Positions 1 to 9,658 of a stretch of 64,000 bases of DNA are shown here, piece by piece. Below the pieces are notes generated by a model. It was not told where the DNA came from and searched no databases. It saw only the letters and a program-made list of their open reading frames with translations. Within the stretch, counting starts at the first letter, position 1; each line of letters opens with the position of its first letter. The DNA is taken from contig NC_067206.1 of assembly GCF_026262505.1 (NCBI RefSeq), forward strand, positions 29,341,896 to 29,405,895, in the 5' to 3' direction. The DNA comes from Trichomonas vaginalis G3. Taxonomy: Eukaryota > Parabasalia > Trichomonadida > Trichomonadidae. The translations under genes were made by a program, and so were the position numbers.

Positions 1-1828
1 TAATGACATTTCACATGTCACGTACGCGATCAGTGCTGCAAACATTAAAAATGATCTAAACACTTATCAAAAATTTTTGACTAACAATTCTGAATTAATT
101 CAATTTTTAAAGTTTAGATTTGTATTGAGTGATAGTGGAGGATATTGGACTTTGGGATGACCACATATCTATCAAATATTTCTGAAAGACATATAAAATT
201 TGAATGGAGCCATGGGAGATTGAATGAGCTTTTTGAATTATCTCTAAAATTTTTATATAACCATAACAGATTCTTTTCATTTTTCTGATCGTAATTAAAT
301 ATGCGTTGACATGGTAGATCTAAATAGTTCAATTATTACTTGGAAAATTTTTTTCCGTTTGTAATCGTTTTCAGATTTTGGAAAAATCAAATAATTTTAA
401 CTAAACAAGAATATAATGTTGATATAATATGTCTGTAGATTCGTTTAATCTGAATGATTTCCGAATATTCATGCTTTTGCTATTAAGAAATTTATTACCC
501 TATATTTCCACAGACACCGTGGTTTTTTGAGCCGGGAAATAAATAGCGCAGACAGTTTCTACATATAGATACATGCTTATACTTAGAGTTTGACGGGAAT
601 CTAAAGTGATTTTTTTCTGCATCGCGAAATCTAATGCAGTCTCAAAATCATGAAGAAACTGCGAATCGGGGCGCAATTTTTTAATATGTTAATATATAAA
701 GGTACCCCTACTACTGCAAATGCTTCAAATGAAAATCTAAGAAATCAGATTAATTTGATCACATTAGTATAGTATTGGTCAAACCAAAAACTCATATGTT
801 GATATATAGCCTATAGATATTCATATTATCTACTTTTCATTGAATTACATAAGATTTAATAATCTCATAAATATTCTTTTTAATTTTCCGAATTCCGTGT
901 GCATTTAGATTGCCTATACCTGTATATAATAATTCTAGAATGGTTTGGTTAGATATTAAGTTTTTTAGATTAATATTTTAACATTTTGATAAAACAAGCA
1001 TTTGTTCCATTTTAGAATCGCCATTGAACTCTAGTTTGACTAACATGATGTTGTATGATCAAATAAAATCTAACTTCATGAGATAAATTTTGAAATTAGA
1101 AAATGCGATATCTGACTCAAATATTTATCTGAACACATTTAACATTCAATGATAAACTAAAGTACTATACAGCAGATTCGATTTGGCTTATATTTTATAT
1201 AATCAACAAATAATCCTATAAAATTGTGCTATTCACGTTGCTCAAAGATGTATTGAACATTCACTACTTGTGTATTGATAAAATTAGATATAGATTCTAA
1301 TGTAAATCGATATTTTGAAAATTCATATATATTTTGTCTTGGTTTGGCATTTGATCGTGTTGAAACCGGAATTGCAATATATATCATCTAAATATATAAC
1401 TATCAAAATATGAGCTATAGATTTTTAAATTATTCTCCTGAATATGAGTGACTAACATAATTATATTGAATTGAGTAGTAAGAATCATAAATATTAGAAT
1501 CTGACGATAATTTATTATAACTTTATATAGGAACAAGATTATAAATGATGATGAAAATAAAGATTAAATTTAAATCTGAAAATTTGAAAACATTAAGTGT
1601 ATATGATAGCATTACAAAATTAAATTTTATGTGGAAGAGGAAATAGAGGAATTAGAAGTATTATGAGAAAATAATAAGATATAAAAACAAGATTCTATTA
1701 AATGAGTTAATTTATAGAAAGGAATAACAGTGTGAATGTAGTAAATGAATGTTTTCATGATGTATTATTGAAATCTTAAGTTTTGTTAAGAAGATAATAA
1801 GGGAATCAAATTTTGTATTAGGAAGTTT
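1..1828. other. AT-rich intergenic sequence, no gene recognised
   Basis: No reading frame longer than about 70 codons with protein-like composition is visible on either strand. The sequence is strongly AT-rich with short homopolymer runs, like other host spacers in this window. I recognise no tRNA, rRNA or transposon end here. Confidence 0.6.
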
Positions 1829-2100
1829 GACCGACAAGAGTGTATTGTGCACTCTTGTCGGTCTGCATGTCTCATTCCGGGAGACATTGTCACTGCATGT
1901 CTCCCAGAATGAGACAATCTTCTGCAATCAGAATGTGGTTGCAAAACTTTGACCGACAAGAGTGTATTGTGCACTCTTGTCGGTCTGCATGTCTCATTCC
2001 GGGAGACATTGTCACTGCATGTCTCATTCCGGGAGACATTGTCACTGCATGTCTCCCAGAATGAGACAATCTTCCGCATTCATAACTTGAATGCGGAAGT
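1829..2100. repeat. Cluster of three hairpin types (outer part of foldback left arm)
   Basis: Three hairpins alternate. P1 is a 14-bp stem GACCGACAAGAGTG with a 7-nt loop (first copy 1829-1863, again from about 1950). P2 pairs GTCTCATTCCGGGAGAC with its near-complement across about 13 nt. P3 has stems such as GCATTC/GAATGC (2071-2100) or GCAATC/GGTTGC (about 1920-1945). The mirror set lies at 3193-3434, and another P3-like hairpin continues to about 3471. Confidence 0.8.
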
Positions 2101-3434
2101 TTGACCAACAAGAGTGCACAATACACTCTTGTCGATCTAAATGTATCTTACAATCAAAGACACTTTCATACAATCTTTTCGAAGTTAAAAAAAAATTTAA
2201 TTATTTCTTTCTTTTGTTTATTAAATCGCCTTACTCACGTACTAATCTCTTTTAGAGACTCTATCGAGCTATCCCCACATATAAACCTGTGACAATAATA
2301 CATATTTACTCTCTTCATATTCTGATCTCATGACACATTATCGCAAAAACTATAATTATACAACACATCTCATAAAGTCTCATTTTAGCCCTATCTAAGC
2401 GTTCAAAACCTATTTTCCACACGTAATCTGATTCTTCTGGCTCCGCTGATTCGATTTCTGCTGTCAGATCGTGAAAATATGCATCACATAAAGAGATAAA
2501 TGCAAATTGCACAACTTAATATTTTCCTTAAAATTTCTCTTCAGGTTCCTTCCTAAATAAGCTCTTTTTTTGAAAATTCATTTTTTTCCAAAAATGTATG
2601 AATTCAAAAGTTCAGATTATATCTAGTCATTTTCCAACATTAATTTTGTGTTTTAGTTTTTGAGATATTCATTTTATTATACGTATTATTCAGAAAATTA
2701 AAAGAATTTGTGAGGGGGAACGGAGGAGATAATAAATATGTAAAGATGGATGAATAGACAATTTGAAAAAAAAGCAATAATTTTGAGTTGTGTTTATCTC
2801 TTTATGTGATGCATATTTTCACGATCTGACAGCAGAAATCGAATCAGCGGAGCCAGAAGAATCAGATTACGTGTGGAAAATAGGTTTTGAACGCTTAGAT
2901 AGGGCTAAAATGAGACTTTATGAGATGTGTTGTATAATTATAGTTTTTGCGATAATGTGTCATGAGATCAGAATATGAAGAGAGTAAATATGTATTATTG
3001 TCACAGGTTTATATGTGGGGATAGCTCGATAGAGTCTCTAAAAGAGATTAGTACGTGAGTAAGGCGATTTAATAAACAAAAGAAAGAAATAATTAAATTT
3101 TTTTTTAACTTCGAAAAGATTGTATGAAAGTGTCTTTGATTGTAAGATACATTTAGATCGACAAGAGTGTATTGTGCACTCTTGTTGGTCAAACTTCCGC
3201 ATTCATGTTATGAATGCGGAAGATTGTCTCATTCTGGGAGACATGCAGTGACAATGTCTCCCGGAATGAGACATGCAGACCGACAAGAGTGCACAATACA
3301 CTCTTGTCGGTCAAAGTTTTGCAACCACATTCTGATTGCAGAAGATTGTCTCATTCTGGGAGACATGCAGTGACAATGTCTCCCGGAATGAGACATGCAG
3401 ACCGACAAGAGTGCACAATACACTCTTGTCGGTC
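1829..3434. mobile_element. Foldback-type element with long inverted arms
   Basis: The left arm (1829-2512) and right arm (2781-3434) are near-perfect inverted copies around a 268-bp AT-rich centre (2513-2780). Mirror positions sum to 5293 over most of the length. The left arm has one extra 30-bp subrepeat (about 1985-2050), which explains the size difference. The short open frames in the arms are mirror copies and look non-coding. A GAAGTTT heptamer lies just outside each end and may be a target duplication, but related sequence also occurs inside the arms, so the exact ends are uncertain. No transposase is encoded, so it would be non-autonomous. A palindromic duplication not caused by transposition is the alternative. 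Confidence 0.75.
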
Positions 3435-4103
3435 GAAGTTTTGCAATCGCGTTGTGATTGCAAAAGATTGTGCTATTCCTGCATATTTCCTACGAGCCTG
3501 CTTCATAAAATTGAATCCTTCTATCCAAATTAAATGCGATTTCGCTAATCTTTCATCTAAAATCACTAATCAGAAGCATATTGCAAGTTAACTTGAACCG
3601 GCATGTTCCTCCTATCCTGTCTTTCAGTTCTTTCTATCAGCCATGGTTCACAAGGAGGAGAGCTTTGCGCACAATCAGACATAAGATTGCGGCAGAGGAA
3701 CCGGGAAGAGAGCAGCTTGAAGCGGTAAGATGTCCGAATGCTGTCTCCCAGGTGTATCTGGCAGGCAAAGTTCACAAGGAGGAGAGCTTTGCGCACAATC
3801 AAACAGAAGATTGCGGCAGAGGAACCGGGAAGAGAGCAGCTTGAAGCGGTAAGCTGTTTTCAAGTCTTTAGTTAACAAACTTTAACAAAAGACATCTAAA
3901 AAATTTGAAATAATTGCAAAATAATGCCGTCAGGTAATGCGCACCTAGGGGAGGTGTTTTGCAGGAGCTGGGTGTATCTTGGTGAGTACTCAGGAGGCCA
4001 AGAAGGGCACCCAAACCGACATTTTGCTGACGCATTGTGTAAGCAACCATTCTGACAACTGCTCAAACCGTCGGGACAAAATAATTTATGAAATTATAAG
4101 TCA
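3435..4103. repeat. GC-richer unexplained region with an 83-bp tandem duplication
   Basis: Two near-identical copies of about 83 bp (3648-3730 and 3769-3849, period about 121) carry the core AGGAACCGGGAAGAGAGC. The stretch to about 4060 is visibly GC-richer than the host sequence around it. One plus-strand frame through the duplicates reads like protein (IAAEEPGREQLEAV), but there is no start or stop context for a gene and I do not recognise a family. It may be a fragment of a host gene or repeat. Confidence 0.5.
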
Positions 4104-4152
4104 TCTTTCTAATACATATTTTTGGAAGGGCGTAAGATACGCCAACTTAAAT
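4104..4152. repeat. Partial 113-bp satellite unit at the left flank of Maverick-1
   Basis: These 49 bases match the 3' part of the unit repeated at 29371-30248 and end in TTAAAT (4147-4152). That hexamer is repeated at 29371-29376 on the other side of Maverick-1. This piece and the array were therefore contiguous before the insertion. Confidence 0.9.
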
Positions 4153-4280
4153 AAAAAAAAAAAAAAAAAAAAAAAAAAGGTAGTGGGGCTTCCAGGGGCT
4201 GCGCCCCTTCTAGCCCCTAAAAAACCTAGAGGAGAACTAAAAAATTATATAGTAAGAAATTAAAGTTTTTATTCGATAAG
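4153..4280 (+). repeat. Maverick-1 left terminal inverted repeat with hairpin
   Basis: A 26-base A run (4153-4178) is followed by the conserved block and a nested hairpin. The outer stem is GGGGCT (4185-4190) with AGCCCC (4212-4217). The inner stem is AGGGGC (4194-4199) with GCCCCT (4203-4208) around loop TGC. A second block shared with the other end, AAGTTTTTATTCG, lies near 4264-4276 and overlaps the stop of the outward-facing gene. The repeat is short for a Maverick. Confidence 0.85.
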
Positions 4281-5774
4281 AGCGACATCGCTATCGTTTT
4301 CTTCTTCCTCCTCCTCTTCTTCATAGTCAGTATCTGATGGCTCTTTGTCAGCCACATGACCAGCAACAAATATTGAGACAAATTGTTTCTTTGGCTTTGT
4401 TAGCAGGAACTTTTGATGGTCGTAGAACACGAATTCTACATTTTGAAAATGTTGTGCTGAGTATTCTGTGAAATGGGAAATTGGAATTGGTTCTCCCATG
4501 CCAAAACCAGCAATGGACGCGAACAAAACATCGTCTTCGACTCTTGCAGGTTTGTCAATTGCAACAGTAGTTATTATGTGGGGTTTTCCTTCACATCCTG
4601 CAAGAGATTGTACATGATAGATTGCTTTTTCTTCCCCCTCAGGAACTGAAAGTGTGAAATGGAATGAGAGTTCTCCATATTCATTTGCTTCTTCGTAATA
4701 GTTGTATGTTGTAGGATACACCAATTGAAATTTTCCTATTCTTGTTTCCCTCAGGTGTTGTCTATATTGCTTGGGAAAACATAAAATAAATTGCTCTATA
4801 GCTTGTGTTGCTATTAGATTGGTTGTAACTGGTAATTTTGAGGCGAAAAGGTCTACAAGAACACCGGGATTTTTTATGTCGTTTTCAATTGGTTTAACAG
4901 ATTCTATGACTTTGTTAAACATTTCACTATAATCTGAGTTGTCTTCGACTCCCCAATTGTTAAGAAGTTTATACAACAATTTCAGTCTTTTCATGGCGTA
5001 TTTTCTTTGAATGGATTCGGGTAGCGAGAGGTTACAGTCGTCGCTTTGTGTTTCGTTACTCGAATATTGTTCAAGAGAAATTAAATCTTGAAATTGTGCT
5101 CTTGTTAACATACTTGTAGAACTATGTGAAACTTGTTCTGGTGCTGGTTGTAAATCTGTTTCAGATGTTTCTGTTGTGTTTTGAGAAGAAGAAGAACTCA
5201 AATTGTTGGACAATTTGTCTTGAATTGTAGAACTATGTGAAACTTGTTCTGGTGCTGTTTGGACAACTGTATCTGTTGTGTTTTGAGAAGAAGAACTCAA
5301 ATTGTTGGACAATTTGTTTGCAATTGTAGAACTATGTGAAACTTGTTCTGGTGCTGTTTGGACAACTGTATCTGTTGTGTTTTGAGAAGAAGAACTCAAA
5401 TTGTTGGACAATTTGTTTGCAATTGTATGAGGAAGTTGCTTTGGTATTATAGGAGGTCGTAAGGGTTTTGAGAATGGTGAGACATAAGTTGTAGGAACTT
5501 TAACTGCAGAGGTAGTCGACGAATTGTTTGCAATTGTATGAGGAAGTTGCTTTGGTATTATAGGAGGTCGTAAGGGTTTTGAGAATGGTGAGACATAAGT
5601 TGTAGGAACTTTAACTGCAGAGGTAGTCGACGAATTGTTTGCAATTGTATGAGGAAGTTGCTTTGGTATTATAGGAGGTCGTAAGGGTTTTGAGAATGGT
5701 GAGACATAAGTTGTAGGAACTTTAACTGCAGAGGTAGTCGACGAATTGTTTGCGACATTTTTTCTTCCTTCCAT
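4269..5774 (-). CDS. Repeat-rich Maverick protein with acidic C-terminus, 501 aa
   Basis: This long open frame faces outward at the left end of Maverick-1. The N-terminal 110 or so residues are three almost identical 37-residue units rich in Ser, Thr and Pro (core TTYVSPFSKPLRPP). Three roughly 33-residue units follow (core NKLSNNLSSSSQNTT...TAPEQVSHSST). The rest (about 235-490) is globular-looking and unrecognised. The last 20 residues are mostly Glu and Asp. The 111-bp DNA repeats are near identical, so expansion was recent. No function can be assigned; a virion-associated or regulatory protein is possible. The stop codon overlaps the inner terminal-repeat block. Confidence 0.8.
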   Translation of the reverse strand: MEGRKNVANNSSTTSAVKVPTTYVSPFSKPLRPPIIPKQLPHTIANNSSTTSAVKVPTTYVSPFSKPLRPPIIPKQLPHTIANNSSTTSAVKVPTTYVSPFSKPLRPPIIPKQLPHTIANKLSNNLSSSSQNTTDTVVQTAPEQVSHSSTIANKLSNNLSSSSQNTTDTVVQTAPEQVSHSSTIQDKLSNNLSSSSSQNTTETSETDLQPAPEQVSHSSTSMLTRAQFQDLISLEQYSSNETQSDDCNLSLPESIQRKYAMKRLKLLYKLLNNWGVEDNSDYSEMFNKVIESVKPIENDIKNPGVLVDLFASKLPVTTNLIATQAIEQFILCFPKQYRQHLRETRIGKFQLVYPTTYNYYEEANEYGELSFHFTLSVPEGEEKAIYHVQSLAGCEGKPHIITTVAIDKPARVEDDVLFASIAGFGMGEPIPISHFTEYSAQHFQNVEFVFYDHQKFLLTKPKKQFVSIFVAGHVADKEPSDTDYEEEEEEEENDSDVALIE

Positions 5775-6244
5775 TATGAAAAATGAACTGTTTTTTTCGG
5801 ACTACTCATAGAAAAGTTTAAAATAAACCGTTTTCGTCAACGGTAACCCCCTCTATTTTTTTATTTTATTTAATAGTTACCGTTGGAAAACCGTTCCATC
5901 TCAAATATCGAATGAACTATAAACGTTTTTTGTTTTCTATATATACTTTTTTGTCAAACGGTAAAACTTTTTACACAACGGTTTTTGAGAGTCGTCGCCG
6001 TTGACTTTTTTGTAGAGCACTCAAAATAGTATAACTTTGTCCGGACAAGTAAGGGTCTATCGTCGCTACAGGAAAAGTTACAGGCGTTCCAAGGAAGTAT
6101 ACTTTGAGAAGCCTTTTCCCCTTATAGAATGAGATAGGACGGTTATTTTACAAAACTGACAACACTTTGACCGAGTAGTTTTTTGTGCTGAACAAAAAGT
6201 GTCATATAAACATCTGTCAAAAACCGTTTTTTACTTCACTTAAA
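5775..6244. promoter_or_regulatory. Divergent intergenic region of Maverick-1 with AACGG repeats
   Basis: This separates the outward minus-strand gene from the rightward gene series. It has an inverted repeat (CGTCAACGGTAAC near 5836 and GTTACCGTTG near 5877) and further AACGG motifs near 5960-5990. An AAAAAGTGTCAT motif near 6207 resembles the Inr-like boxes upstream of the small genes at 17251 and 17487. Divergent promoter function is inferred from position. Confidence 0.5.
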
Positions 6245-6446
6245 ATGCCACGTAAGCTACGTAAGAATATACGTAAGAGGAAGGAGCATTGAAACATCCA
6301 ATAGTAAAACTGACACCACAACAACAGTTGCAACAACAAATTATGAATGACCCCACTATGTTGCAACAAATGTCAAGCAACCCTATGCTTTTAAACCGAG
6401 TTATGGTGCACAGAGTGGAGGTTTAAGAGCGGCACTTTTAGCGAAA

Positions 6447-7367
6447 ATGGCAGGCTATGGTGGAGCTGCAGACGGAACAGCTTATAACCCTCAAAGTCAA
6501 ATGAATTTGAGTTCACTCAAAAATCAAATAACAGATGTCAAAAAGTCAAACATAGACATACAGAAACAAATAAGTGAAAACGAAAAGAAACTAGAATATG
6601 ACAGACACACAAAGAAACTCAATGAGTTAAACGTAGAGAAAAAGAAGAAAGAAGAACAACTGAAAGAACTAAGTACAGAGGAATATGCGAAAAAAGTGTC
6701 AGAAAAAGCAGCAGAAGTAGCAAAAATGGAACAAGATGTTATAAATTTGAAAAACCATACTACTCAATATAAAGTACTGAAAGATGAAGAAATAAAACAA
6801 AAAGCCCTGAAGACATATATGGATAGCGATGAGTATAAAAAAGAAGTTGAAGCAAATGTAAAGGCAGAAAAACTTTTACAGTTGCAAAACCAAACCGTAC
6901 AGTATGAAAACTTAGCACAAGAAAGTAAAAATAACGACGCAGCCATGCAAAAGGCAATGAAAAGCGCAGAATATATAAAAGCTAATAATGACTGGTTAGA
7001 TGCCCAAGCCAACGCTAAAGCAGCCCAACTTATAGGGTCAATAAGGACAAAAATACAAGCGGATGAAGACAGTTCAAATGAAGCTTTAATGAATGCTGAC
7101 TTTAAGAACGCCTTCGAAGCTCTTCATAGTAAGGTGAAACTAGTGAACGACTTCTCATCTGGAAAGAAACTGAAGTCTGAAGGTTTCGACAACGAGTTAA
7201 GAGAAGTAGCACAAAATATGACGAAAATAACAGATGCAGCAACGAGACAGGCAGTTCAAAGTGCCTATGACGCCGTTAGAGCAACTGTTGTGGAAAGTCA
7301 AGAAAAAGAGTTACAACAGACCAAAACAGACCTAGTAAATGCTTTCTTAAAACGAAAAGTCAGGTAG
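6447..7367 (+). CDS. Long coiled-coil Maverick protein, 306 aa
   Basis: Residues about 20-190 are dominated by Lys, Glu, Gln and Ala in heptad-like patterns (for example EKKKKEEQLKELSTEEYAKK), indicating an extended coiled coil. The N-terminus is Gly/Ala-rich. Coding-like sequence, including a very basic start region, extends upstream to about 6245, so the original gene may have been longer. Downstream lies a Pro/Gln repeat region and then the capsid gene cluster, which makes an internal virion or scaffold role possible. I recognise no family. Confidence 0.65.
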   Translation: MAGYGGAADGTAYNPQSQMNLSSLKNQITDVKKSNIDIQKQISENEKKLEYDRHTKKLNELNVEKKKKEEQLKELSTEEYAKKVSEKAAEVAKMEQDVINLKNHTTQYKVLKDEEIKQKALKTYMDSDEYKKEVEANVKAEKLLQLQNQTVQYENLAQESKNNDAAMQKAMKSAEYIKANNDWLDAQANAKAAQLIGSIRTKIQADEDSSNEALMNADFKNAFEALHSKVKLVNDFSSGKKLKSEGFDNELREVAQNMTKITDAATRQAVQSAYDAVRATVVESQEKELQQTKTDLVNAFLKRKVR

Positions 7368-7373
7368 GACATT

Positions 7374-7867
7374 ATGCTGCAGATGGAACATATGTGCCAG
7401 CTGGTGAACTTATATACCAGCTGTGGAACTTATATACTAGCTAGTGGAACTTATATACCACCAAACCCTCCAAGAGAAGCACCTGCACCAGGACTACCTA
7501 AAACATTTACATCGTCACATGGACACAGACACAGCATGCACCAAAACCAACACAACAACCAACAGTTCAAAACACTGCACCACAACCAACAGTTCAAAAC
7601 ACTGCACCACAACCAACAGTTCAAAATCCAGCACCACAACCAACAGTTCAAAACACTGCACCACAACCAACAGTTCAAAACACTGCACACAACAACCACA
7701 AACAGAGCAAGGACATAAAAGAAGTAAGAGAACAAGGAAACCAAGAATTCTTAAAAATGCTTAAGGAAAAGACTATGGTTACCCAGATACTCTTGACTTT
7801 AGTGACAGATATAAAAGAAGCTATTAGAAAGTTCAAGGAAGGAAATACTGACCCGAAACCTATTTAG
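7374..7867 (+). pseudogene. Pro/Gln/Thr repeat protein remnant
   Basis: A 27-bp unit (core CCAACAGTTCAAAACACTG) is repeated about five times at 7555-7685. The likely reading gives nine-residue PQPTVQNTA-type repeats, as in extended linkers. The following 60 codons are rich in Lys and Glu and look helical. The locus is broken and no function is recognised. It lies between the coiled-coil gene and a small open frame, on the same strand as the capsid gene. Confidence 0.5.
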
Positions 7868-7871
7868 CTTT

Positions 7872-8192
7872 ATGGTTCAGCACCAAATGGGATATAATTT
7901 CAAACCTGGAAAATACAAGCTCGCTAAGGGATATGATTTAATAGCATATCATCCAAATGACATGACTGAATTTACTCCGAGATATTTGGTGTCAGAGATA
8001 AATGATAATTCAACTATCTTCATGAAACGCGTAAAAAATAGAGACGGAACGAAAGAAGAAAGGGTTATGAATGCGGATGGCTTAAATAGGGAACTTGTTA
8101 AAAACGGTCTCGGAATATATGAAATGCCAGCAGATGAGGTACAAGAAACTCACAGGAAGAAGTTCAGATACAACCAGACATGGAAGAAATAG
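7872..8192 (+). CDS. Small Maverick protein of unknown function, 106 aa
   Basis: This is an open frame of mixed composition with aromatic and charged residues (GYNFKPGKYKLAKGYDLIAY near the N-terminus). It may be a small folded protein or part of a larger original gene in the 6.2-9.6 kb block. The ATG follows the preceding stop by only a few bases. I do not recognise a family. Confidence 0.45.
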   Translation: MVQHQMGYNFKPGKYKLAKGYDLIAYHPNDMTEFTPRYLVSEINDNSTIFMKRVKNRDGTKEERVMNADGLNRELVKNGLGIYEMPADEVQETHRKKFRYNQTWKK

Positions 8193-9626
8193 TTCAGCAA
8201 CAACAGCTAGAAGAGCCTGAAGGAAACGAACAAGTCCCTCCTTTGGAAACTAACTTCACAGAACTAGATGAAGATTTGGAACAGCCGAAAAAATCTTGAC
8301 CCTCAACAAGAGTATGCGGAGAATATGGAATCTTTCCAAGAGTCTAAGAAAAATTCAGCTGACATAGTAGAAGAATATCGAAAAATGTTCGCCGACATAC
8401 AAAAGACTCCAACATCAGATGAAAATATTCAGCATAGAATGGAAGAACTGAAAGAAAGTGTACGCAAATACAACAATCCTTTTTACTTACGACCATATAC
8501 GTTCAATCTTTGGCTGAACTCGGTGAAAATAAAAGGTTAAATTTCAACAAAACATATAGAAATGAAACATTGTTTAAAGTTCATTCAGAACCTAACCAAT
8601 ATGGAAACAAACCTACTTTTGTTTCTGCAGACTATGGAACTACAATGAGATGGGGTCATAAAGCTAATCCGGATAGGTGGTTCATAAACTTACAACCACA
8701 ATTCCAAGAAGTTGTAGACGCAATGGAAGTGAATGGTGAACCAGATATAGCTGGTATTTTCAGCGCGGCTTTAATGCCATTGAAAGATATGAAAGATGCA
8801 GATATTTTTGGACCAGTATGAAATGAACATGGCTGATGGAAATATAACACCTGACGTTCTAAAACATTTATCTCAAAGAACTACACAGAACCATAGAGAT
8901 GGTATATTTGGTGAAGAGTTTAGAAAGAAAGTTAGGGAGATAGAAGGAGAGAACCTATTGTACATGACCTTGCAAACGAAAGTTTGCAAAATGTCATAAA
9001 AACTTACTTTGCAGACAATGAACGAGAAGGGATGAATATTTAAGAAAACTCAAATGGACAGTACCAAATGAAATGTTAGTATTGAAAAACATGTTCCTTG
9101 ACAAAATAAAACCAACTACAGAAATAAATGACGCAAGACTGAAACATTGGGTAAAAGCTTTCCCATTCACAAAAGATATTATTGGTAACATGGAAAGAAA
9201 ACCAGAATGGCTACAAAAACATATATTTGGAAACGAGCTTATTCCATATGGACAAGCTCTGTTTGAAGAGCTTGAACCGGAAACTCAGGAAAGAGTCATG
9301 CAAACAATACGCGAAGACTCAAATACAAACTATGACAAAATCTTTCTAGGATATAGGTTACCTGAGATGGGCGACCAGAGCCCAAAGGCAAAAAGGACAT
9401 GGAAATTTACAACATACTAGGTGAACATGAGGCAAAGATGCAACAACTTGAAGCAGAGGGCAAGTTACCAAAAGCGACACCAAAGAAGAGAAGAGTAGAA
9501 CAAAGTGAAAGTAGTGAAGAAGTAACTTCATCTAGTGAAAGTAGTGGCAATGAAGGAAAAAGAAGAGTTAAAAACTCAGTCAGGAAGAAAGTAAAGCTTG
9601 GTCGAGTGGGTTCTATTATGATATAA
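8193..9626 (+). pseudogene. Broken large Maverick gene upstream of the capsid gene
   Basis: Protein-like sequence runs along the plus strand in several shorter open pieces (8268-8540, 8510-8821, 8796-8999, 9073-9420, 9399-9626). The first part is rich in Glu and Gln, the middle has aromatic-rich globular sequence, and the end is Ser/Glu-rich followed by a Lys/Arg tail. One or two original genes are likely. It ends 32 bases before the major capsid gene. No domain is recognised. Confidence 0.5.
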
Positions 9627-9658
9627 ATCCAACTATTCTATATTTTTACCCATATGAA

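Noticed and set aside
61-1800. Scattered short frames in the first 1.8 kb
   Set aside because: AT-rich composition without protein-like content; no recognisable domain or promoter context.
2101-3192. Mirror-image 62-78 codon frames in the foldback arms (for example 2101-2292 and 3001-3192)
   Set aside because: They are inverted copies of each other with low-complexity composition and no start context; better explained by the palindrome than by coding.
7451-7744. Cys/Trp/Leu-rich minus-strand frame (WLWCSVLNC repeats)
   Set aside because: Complement of the 27-bp Pro/Gln-coding repeat; composition is an artefact of the repeat.
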